Source: Ampelomyces quisqualis
Lineage: Eukaryota; Ascomycota; Dothideomycetes; Pleosporales; Phaeosphaeriaceae
Assembly: GCA_018398575.1 (NCBI GenBank)
Contig: JAGTXZ010000006.1
Span: 620,001 to 684,000, forward strand
Reading direction: 5' to 3'
Length of the DNA stretch: 64,000 bases
In this document: positions 56,536 to 64,000 of the stretch, in pieces
Numbering within the stretch: the first letter of the stretch is position 1
How the letters are laid out: each line of letters starts with the position of its first letter
Program-made: the position numbers and the translations under genes
Notes under the pieces: generated by a model
Database searches by the model: none
What the model saw: only the letters and a program-made list of their open reading frames with translations
Told to the model about the DNA's origin: nothing

Positions 56536-57534
56536 GCATTTGGGACAGGGGCCATGGGCCAGTTGTTAGGCGGAGGGGGCGGCCAGGGGCAGAGCAGAAG
56601 GACGGAGCATTCTGGACAATGTGAGATCAAGTGCCTACCACCACCACTTGTGTATATAGTGTAAAAGAATAATTCACACCACGCTAGGTTTTCCACACCG
56701 CATTTGTACCCTAGTACAGATCGTAGTCTAACTTCTCATCCTCATCTTGCCAAAACAAGACAGGCCAACTAAACTACCAAAGACTACTCCAACTGTAACA
56801 ACAACGATATGCGCAAGAAGTCGTGGAAACTAACCAGTATTGGATTCTAGTACAATACCTTTTATATATGCCTGTAATGCAGTCTACTATTGCATTGCAT
56901 TGCACTACGTCGCTAGTGCAGACCATTCTAGGCTTCTACCTTGGAGATGTCAATCGAGCGACAAGGTGTAAAAATGTTAGTCCATCATGGAGCGTATAAA
57001 GTCGTTTTAGCAGTTTGGTCGTCGATCTAGTGGCCTCTGAATCATCACACACTTGCACTTGGTCGCTCGAGAATTATTGCTGGGCATGGTGCTGGCTCGT
57101 GACAAGGCCTCGCCCAGCATGAGCCAGGCGCTTGAAGCAGAAAGGGGACAGACGTGTCAGTGAGATAGAACTCAGTAGCGTTATGGTGAATCGTTTTTAT
57201 TGAAGGATTGGCTTCTCAAAAATTTCAATACCCTTGACACAGACCTAGAAAGACCAGCATCCCAAGATCAAAACAAAAGCTGAAATAAGGCTCATGGGCA
57301 CTTGATGGCCACTCGCAGGGATATCTTTCGCTTCCGTCCAATAACATCATTGTCGTCGCTCACAGAATCTACTTGTCGTGATGGTTTGTTCGTGTAGCGC
57401 TCCTACGCTACCACAGCCGCACGTTTTGGGCCAGGTCGCCTGGCTCTTGCCCGCGCCACTTTTGCATTTCCGCGGCTTGCCGCATCCTGGCCTAATGGTG
57501 CCGCTGTTAGAGATTGGCTGTGGAATTGTCCGAT
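56536..57534. other. Intergenic region between convergent genes
   Basis: 1 kb between the GT8 stop and the Yop1 stop, holding both 3' untranslated regions. A short ATTGCATTGCATTGCA run is at about 56,890. No gene, tRNA or transposon remnant was recognised. The open stretch 57,378-57,650 overlaps the last Yop1 exon on the other strand and is a shadow. Confidence 0.55.
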
Positions 57535-58334
57535 CTAGGAGGCGTGGGGCTTGCCAGCTGAGTCGACCTTGGCACGAAGGTTCGCAGCGGTGGAGCCAGA
57601 CTCGGAGAAGTAGCGGGAGAAGACGGGCTGTAGGAAAGATCGGAAGATGATCTGGGCGCCACTGTAGAGGGTTAGGATGTACAGCCTCTCCAGCTCAATC
57701 GTTTGTGCTTACGCAGTCTGGGGAAGGGCCATCCAGAGAATCAGGACAAACTTGAAGGTGTAGTAGAAGGCTAATCAGGTCAGTCAAAAGCTCTCCACAC
57801 CACCCAATAGGCAACTTACGGAACCAGTAGACAGCGCTGACGGCACTCTCGAAGACAGTCAAAAAGGCATAGACGACCCAGTAGGTGAGCCACTATTTCC
57901 ATGTGAGCCGTCTGTCAAGATTGCATCACATGATGAACATACCTGAGTGTCATCGACCTTGCTAGCAGTGAAGAGGGCGTTCAGCGAGTAGTAGCTGGGA
58001 ATGATGAAGCCAGCAATGTTCACGAGGAACTCGCCAGCGATGTTGAAGAAGATGAGGAAGAAGTACAGGCCGGCGAGACCTAGGACGGCGTAGACCTTGG
58101 GTACGGAGGTCTGCTTCTCAAAGCTGTTGAGGGCGGGGTACTTGGACAGCTAGAACACACGTTGATGTCAGCACCAGCGCCCAACGACGAAGGCAGTGCA
58201 CGGATATGCAATCTCCCATGGCATGCTGGAGTCGGCGATATTCCGCGTGGCCCATTGCCCAGGGTGAAAAAGAATGCTTGTACCTCTTGGTCAATCTGGG
58301 ACAGCGTTTGCTGGGCTCGCTCCTGGGCAGACAT
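57535..58334 (-). CDS. YOP1: Yop1/REEP/DP1-family ER membrane-shaping protein
   Basis: Five exons on the minus strand, 171 residues: 58,334-58,284, 58,149-57,943, 57,892-57,820, 57,770-57,713, 57,661-57,535. Introns start GTACAA, GTATGT, GTAAGT and GTAAGC and end in AG; the first is 134 nt. The N-terminus MSAQERAQQTLSQIDQE is followed by two hydrophobic hairpins (VYAVLGLAGLYFFLIFFN, then GEFLVNIAGFIIPSYYSL) and the family signature DDTQWLTYWVVYAF. The C-terminal part ends FSESGSTAANLRAKVDS. These proteins wedge into the ER membrane and bend it into tubules, with reticulons. Length matches the fungal family. It is divergently arranged with the RFX gene. Confidence 0.93.
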
Positions 58335-59136
58335 GATGGCTTGTGCGGAGAGTTGAATGCGGTTCTGCAGCGGCTAGGGATACAGCAGAGATTGTCGTGG
58401 AGAATGGTTGCAATGCCGGGGGGGAACGATGTTTTGCGGAGGGGAGAGGATTACGGAGGATATGGAGGAGCGATTGTGGGCACCAGGAAGCCGCTTCTGA
58501 CGTATCGCGCTAGCGATGACGCATGGAGCCTTGCTGCCTTGGGCACAAGCCAAACAGGCCCATTCACCGAGGTTGCAAGTTCACGTCTACATGACTGCAG
58601 CCGCATCGTCGCGTGCCGGCCAGGATTGCAGCCGCATCCACCTGCGCAGAAGCACTGCTGAAGCTTGAACACAGATGAGACAGGCTGTGACATGTGACTC
58701 CACTTTGTTTGGGGCGGGCGCACGTGACCTGCTCGGCCCGGGCTCGGGCGTGGCCCTCCGTTGCTCAGACGAAATGAGCACAACAAACACCAGACGTTCT
58801 CGACATTCTCTCCCGCTCCGAGCGCCACCACGTCGCGCCCGTCGCCGCTCTTGGACTGAAATATCCTTTGCCGAACATCCTACTCGTCGCGTCCCACTTT
58901 CCTCGCCCCTGGTCTGGTTTGCTGCCGCACCAGTGCCAAACAACACGACCCGGTAGCCGACAACGACCTCGACACGCCCCCCGCGCAGGACAGCCCATAG
59001 GACAGCCGCCGTGCCCAGGCCGTCTTTCTCCAGTTCCAAGCCCCCTCCGCAGACGATCCGGACCGTACCTCACCGCTCCATGCCCGGTTGCCATCACTTT
59101 GTTTTGGTGTAAACAGACCGCCTGCTTCGACTCCGA
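58335..59136. promoter_or_regulatory. Divergent promoter region of YOP1 and RFX genes
   Basis: 800 bp between the two start codons. It contains an E-box CACGTGAC at 58,721-58,728 and a related CATGTGAC just upstream (58,691). GTTGCCAT at 59,087-59,094, 43 bp before the RFX start, resembles half of an X-box, the site RFX proteins bind. Open stretches here on both strands reflect high GC and have no domains. Confidence 0.5.
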
Positions 59137-61777
59137 ATGGCCGCAGACCTCCGCCGGTCGCAATCCAACACATCAATGCCAACGAGAAGCAATCGGCCGC
59201 TGTCGCGCGCTTCTACCACGAGCGTGCACTCGTTTGAGCAGTACCAACCCCAGCCGCAGCAGTCGCGGCCAACGCCGTTTTCACACCAGCCGCAATACAA
59301 TGCGGCTTTCACCAGCGAGCCACTGCAGCCCGCGCTGTTGCAGGCAGCACAACATGCTAGCGCCCAGGACAATCTCATGAGCATGTCACTCGAGAGCGTC
59401 CAGCAATATCTGGGCTATGCGTCCGAGTCGACCCCCCAACCACAACCACAGCCAAACAGCATGTCAGGACCGCCCATGGACACACACCCGTACCATACAG
59501 CACTAGTGCCGCAATCGCAGCAACAACAGCCCTCCTTCATGGCGCCGCCCACCGAAGGCGAGGACAAGAAGAAGAAGGGCCTGACCTCGGGGAGTGCTAC
59601 CAACGACAAGGAGTTGCGCCAGCTGTTGGCGCAAAACGAGGGTCGACATCTCAAGGATGTTGCAGCAGAGGTCATCCAGAATGATAGGACATCCAAGGCC
59701 GAGAAGTCCAAACAGCTTTTTGCCATGCTATGGTTAGTTTCGTGCATTCGTGCAAATTGTGCCCTCTTCACGCTCTTACATGTCTAGGTTACGGTCTGTT
59801 TGTCGCACGGCAAAGACATCGGTGCCGCGCAACCGCGTCTACTCCAAGTATGCAGAGCGCTGCGGCACCGACCGTGTTATTCCTCTCAACCCTGCCTCAT
59901 TTGGCAAACTCGTTCGCGTCATCTTCCCAGGCATCCAGACTCGACGACTCGGTGTCCGTGGCGAGTCCAAGTACCATTACGTCGACTTGGCTCTTATCAA
60001 CGACATGGATGACGAGGAAGATTCTCGACGTCCCACCACGAGCGGCGCCATGTCACAACACGCAATGAAGCGGCAGCCATCTGCTGGGCCCAAACTTGAC
60101 TTCAAGTATGCAGTGACGGCCAGCAACCTGGCGGTAGACATGCTAACCTGCCCCAGCGCCATTCCCCGCCTGCCTGCAGACAGCGCACAGTTTCCACCAC
60201 GCGACACTGCGCTAGAATCCAACAGCACACAGTTCACACCTACTGCCTCGAAAGGCCTCCTCTACACCGACATATACTCACCCAGCTATCGCTCCGACAA
60301 TGCACGCACAAAGACCTCATATGAGCACGAGCTCAAGTTTCCCACGCCGGACATTCTTGAGGCACCCGACGGTCTCGAGATCGAGCTTCCCGACATTGCA
60401 CCCTATCTACCGGCGCGGACCGATCCCGACTCGGTCCAGAATTTGGTTGCTATGTACCGCACACACGTCACTTCTCTCGTGGACGCAGTGCGATACTGCA
60501 AAGAGAAACAATTCTTCCGACTGTTCGGTACCTTTCATGGTACGCTCACTGTACCGGTACAGAAACTCTTCTCTACCCCGGAGTTGGCTCCATGGATCAA
60601 AGAGTGTGATTGGATGATGTACCAGAAGATGATTCGCAATGTTTCGCAACTTACTCTCCAGGTCGCACCCCCGCCAGTCCTTCGCTTTCTCGACAATGTC
60701 GCAAAAACGCTTCATCCTCACATCAATACGAAATTTGCGCAACTTCCCATGCACGTGTTAGAAGCGAAGCTTGAGCCTGCTACTCTCTTCACTCACCTGC
60801 TTCGACAAATGCTCCGCGTCAACTCCACGGCGCACGCTGCTGCGGTTTTACTGACTACCGACAACCATCGTATTCAAATGTTTGCCGACTGGGTGGAATA
60901 CGTCAACTTGAAGCGCATCATCGCGAACGAACTGCCAAGCGCTTGCAACCATGAAGAGGTGTACAATATATTGACAGCCGAGATCCGCTCCATGTTGGGC
61001 CCTCTGCCACAGGACGTACAGCTCTCCTCCGGCACATACCACCACGCCGCGCAACCCGACCCTCCTGCAGACCCTCTGGAGTCGGTCATCGATCGCATCG
61101 CAGCTTTCCTTACTCGACTACCGTCACGTTTCCCGACTGCATCCGCTCGCTCGATTCTGCACTGCGTCAATGCCCTTGGAGGTGCTGCGCTACGGGAAAT
61201 TACAGTAGAGAATGGTAGAAGTTTCCAAGGGTGGTGGCTTACCAAGGTCTTCGTAGACGAGATGGCGCAATGGTTGGCCTCACTAGGCGGCTTTCTTGGA
61301 CATACTGCGCCCGACTGGAAATCGCCCACCCTCTCGCCTGTTCTAGACAACGCAATGCATGTTGGCATGACCAATGGAGGCAGCGGCAGTAACAACGAGA
61401 GCCGATACAGCAGCATCGATGCCGATTTCGACCCCAACCAGTCGTTCATGTCAACCACTAGTAATGTTGGGATGCAGGACGCGAACACAACCCATGAAGG
61501 TGAGTTTGCCGCCATTCACATTCCGCGTTCAAAGTGATTAACTAACACAAGATCATCAGTCAACGCTCGAAGCTTTGCTCAGCAGTCACAATACGATATG
61601 AGCTTCAGCTACGACATGGACATGAATACCTCACAGCAAGAGCCGAACCACGACGACAGCGGTATAGGCCTTTTGGAAGACGGCATCGACGCGAGCTTCG
61701 CTTCCAAGATGCAGAACTCCCTCAAGTCGCATCTCGCGCATGCACCACTCTCGATCATGCCCCAAACCATTAGCTAG
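59137..61777 (+). CDS. RFX-family transcription factor
   Basis: Three exons, 841 residues: 59,137-59,732, 59,788-61,499, 61,560-61,777. Introns start GTTAGT and GTGAGT, end TAG and CAG; the second has an ACTAAC branch site. A Gln/Pro/Ser-rich N-terminus leads to the winged-helix RFX domain at about residues 195-273: RNRVYSKYAERC, NPASFGKLVRVIFPGI, TRRLGVRGESKYHY, the DNA-contacting signature. The C-terminal half, with AEIRSMLG and NGRSFQGWW, fits the conserved RFX dimerisation region. Fungal RFX factors (Crt1 in yeast, RfxA/CpcR1 in moulds) bind X-boxes and control DNA-damage, cell-division or secondary-metabolism genes. The C-terminal exon adds an acidic Ser/Met-rich tail. Confidence 0.93.
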
Positions 61778-62432
61778 CACTTGCTCGCTCCAAGTCTCGC
61801 CTTTTTATCCTCACTATGTCCGGACCTGCCTCGCCCATCCATGAGGCTTCTTGATCTTTTACGCGCTACGACGTCTCCGAAGTTACGACCCCACTACAAG
61901 TGGCTGGACCAACGGGAATGTCCTGTTTATACCTCTTAATCTTGTATATGCGATGTTATCTCAACATCAAAACGTTGGAGTCGTGCGGCGATTGCCGACC
62001 CCTCAAGTCGCACATTTGTTTTCTAATCATTTCTGAGAAGTTATTTGTTGGTGCATTGTTTGCTTGTCCCTGGCTCCTCGGAGCAGTAACTGTTTTATTG
62101 TTTGAGCATACCCATCCTCCCATGGCTGAAGAGCGGAGTGAGTCGTACCATGTGTGGGCTTAGTAGATCGAACGCGACACTCGTCGGATAAGAATTAGAT
62201 CATTCAATTTAGCTTGCCATCGTCTCCCTTTTTCGTTGCTGTACTCTGAAGAAAAGAACTGATGTAAAGTTTCGAGTACCTGAGTGAGTGCACCGAGCAA
62301 ATTAGTAAGCACCTTGGTATTCCGAGCAGGCCACTCCGGACCTCGACCGCGACCTTACAACTAATTCAGGGCAAGACTACTAAACAAGACGGCACCTGCG
62401 CCCTGGGAGCAGCCGAATATACAGTCTCCGCC
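61778..62432. other. Intergenic region between RFX and ACS-like genes
   Basis: 650 bp, holding the RFX 3' untranslated region and the promoter of the next gene. Open stretches at 61,851-62,163 have no domain. No RNA gene or repeat recognised. Confidence 0.5.
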
Positions 62433-63882
62433 ATGTTGTCTACGCGTGGGCAAGCGAATGCTGACCAATTGTATATACCTTGGCGGTTTGCGAAAGTGAC
62501 CACGTACGATTCGGACACCAACCTCGAGGGCCTGATCTCTTTTGCAACCGCCGAAAACGCATTGATGCATAAAGAGTTGGAAGAGATTGCGAATAAGGTA
62601 CCTCGTCTTTTACTTATGCTTTGATCTTTGGTAGCACGAACCAAAACTCGTAAATGTAACCATGATATCAGATCATGCAAACTCCCTGATCAAGTCGCCT
62701 TCTTACTGCTTAATAGGTTCACATCCTTGGCGATGTATTTCGCTATGCCTATTGCACCGCAGGTGGACCTCGTCTTCCCACGGCATTTGCGACACACATG
62801 AATGAGTACTTTTCTCCCCACACGCCGATTACCGGCGACGATATCAAAATCTCAGCAGCGGCGACTTCCCTTCATCATGTTTTAGCGTACTCTCTGTGCG
62901 GGCCTGGAGAAGTTATTCTGACGACTAGACCCTACTACGGCCGCTTCGAGCTCGACTTTGGAAACGAAGCGGGCGTAAAATTAGTCGCTGCCGACACAGA
63001 TCACGAGACTTGTTTCGATGCGAGTGTCATCGATGCGCTCGAGAAGAAGTTAGTAGAAAGCCAAAAGCGCGGTGTGAAAACCCGTGCGCTCTTAATTGTG
63101 AATCCACACAATCCACTCGGTACGCCTTCGCTCCCTTCCTCGGCTTCCTTCCTCGACTCCCAGACTCATGCCGTATAGGACGATGCTACCCCAAATCCAC
63201 CCTCCTTGCCCTCCTATCCTTCTGCGCCAAATACTCTTTACACCTCATATCCGACGAGATCTACGCATTGTCTGTCTTTTCTAATCCCACAACCACCACT
63301 ACTCCCGTACCGTTTACTTCTATCCTCTCCATTCCAGCATCAGACATCATCGACTCCAACTTGGTACATGTTACATACGGGCTGAGCAAAGACTTTGCGG
63401 CTGCAGGTCTCAAGATCGGCGCGCTGATTACGCGCAACGAAGCGCTGAGGAACGCTGTTCACGCTGTCCTGCGTTTTCACGGCGCTAGTGGGCCGAGTGT
63501 GGCGCTTGCGACTGCTATGCTTGAAAATCGGGACTGGTGTCGTGGGTTCATTGAGCTTTCGCGGGAAAGAATTGCCTGTGCGTACGCTTTTGTTACGGGG
63601 AGACTTGATAGCATGGGCGTCCGGTATTTTGAGGGAGGGAATGCCGGGTTTTTTGTGTGGGTGGATTTGAGTACGTATTTACCGCCTGAGGAGAGGGGGA
63701 GTGGGTTTGAGAGGGAGTGTATGCTTGCGGAGAAGCTGGTGGATGGGGGTGTGTTTCTGCATCCGGGGGAAGAGCATGGGATGAGGGCCGGGTGGTTTCG
63801 TTTGGTGTATACGATGGAAGAGAGGGTGGTGGAGGAGGGGATGAGGAGGTTGGGAAAGGTGTTGGGGGGTATTCAGTGGTGA
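62433..63882 (+). CDS. 1-aminocyclopropane-1-carboxylate-synthase-like PLP enzyme
   Basis: Three exons, 423 residues: 62,433-62,597, 62,717-63,119, 63,179-63,882. Introns start GTACCT and GTACGC, both end TAG. This is a fold-type I PLP aminotransferase-like protein. ISFATAENALM near residue 40 is the usual N-terminal motif. NPHNPLG (184-190), SDEIYAL (214-220, PLP-binding Asp215 and Tyr218) and YGLSKDFAAAGLKIG with Lys260 as the Schiff-base lysine are all present. WFRLVYTM near the C-terminus carries the carboxylate-binding Arg. Plant members make ACC from S-adenosylmethionine; fungal relatives include aminotransferases and secondary-metabolite enzymes, so the substrate is not certain. Cytosolic, no signal peptide. 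Confidence 0.87.
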
Positions 63883-64000
63883 GTCGGTGGGCGTGTTCAT
63901 TGGCCTCCGTAAGTGCAGAAACAAGGCGGCTACGAGCTGTTGCGTGTTCAAGTGTTGCTAACACCAGGAGGCCAAGCATTTGTAGAGTGAATTGTTAGTA
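63883..64000. other. Window end, downstream of ACS-like gene
   Basis: 118 bp of 3' flank. No gene seen. Confidence 0.5.

Noticed and set aside
58451..59182. Overlapping minus- and plus-strand frames up to 150 codons between YOP1 and RFX
   Set aside because: Low-complexity Arg/Pro/Gly-rich products in GC-rich promoter DNA, with no domain and no intron logic.
63593..63998. Minus- and plus-strand frames at the window end
   Set aside because: Shadows of the last exon of the ACS-like gene, driven by G-rich sequence.

Overview
The window is a piece of a filamentous ascomycete chromosome, most likely a dothideomycete of the Pleosporales type. Evidence: introns of 44-134 nt with GT..AG ends, fungal gene content (PEX3, Yop1/REEP, RFX factor, GT8 enzyme, ACC-synthase-like enzyme), and a long AT-rich block of transposons wrecked by RIP-like C-to-T mutation next to a balanced, gene-dense block. 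The switch lies near 48.6 kb.

Positions 1-48,789 are one transposon graveyard. Matching ends, equal LTR lengths and target-site duplications (TSDs) let me unpack it. A Ty1/copia element (E) is the host: gag from 2,930, protease and integrase up to 5,693, then reverse transcriptase and RNase H at 46,475-48,650. Its gag was hit by a hAT DNA transposon (B1, 1-2,929, truncated by the window edge) and probably by a small inverted-repeat element (3,584-4,011). Its pol was hit by a chromodomain Ty3/gypsy element (D, 5,694-46,469, TSD ATATC). D's 5' LTR carries gypsy element A1 (5,724-12,628, TSD GTTAG). D's 3' LTR carries a second hAT copy (B2, 19,368-46,259, TSD GTCCTTAC). B2 carries two copies of gypsy element C: C1 (19,531-26,633, TSD GTTAG) and C2 (27,395-41,259, TSD ACAAG). 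The 5' LTR of C2 carries a second A-type element in reverse orientation (A2, 27,549-34,321, TSD CATAG). This gives five layers: E > D > B2 > C2 > A2. Removing the insertions gives two D LTRs of exactly 282 bp and a C2 5' LTR of exactly 299 bp.

The most interesting signal is in the gypsy elements. All four copies carry, between the end of pol and the 3' LTR, a reading frame on the opposite strand to pol whose product has Cys-X2-Cys-X6/7-Cys motifs. A1 and A2 share gag-pol and R-U5, but have unrelated antisense frames and unrelated U3 regions, as if the antisense gene and its presumed promoter had been exchanged as a cassette. Family C also shows a 13-nt match between the region just after the 5' LTR and the presumed 5' end of its RNA, as expected for self-primed (Tf1/sushi-type) reverse transcription.

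From 49 kb on are seven ordinary genes: an F-box protein, a coiled-coil protein of unknown role (4 exons), PEX3 (4 exons), a GT8 glycosyltransferase, a Yop1/REEP membrane-curvature protein (5 exons, minus strand), an RFX transcription factor (3 exons) and an ACC-synthase-like PLP enzyme (3 exons). They look like housekeeping or regulatory genes, not a cluster with one shared job. I saw no tRNA, rRNA or CRISPR.
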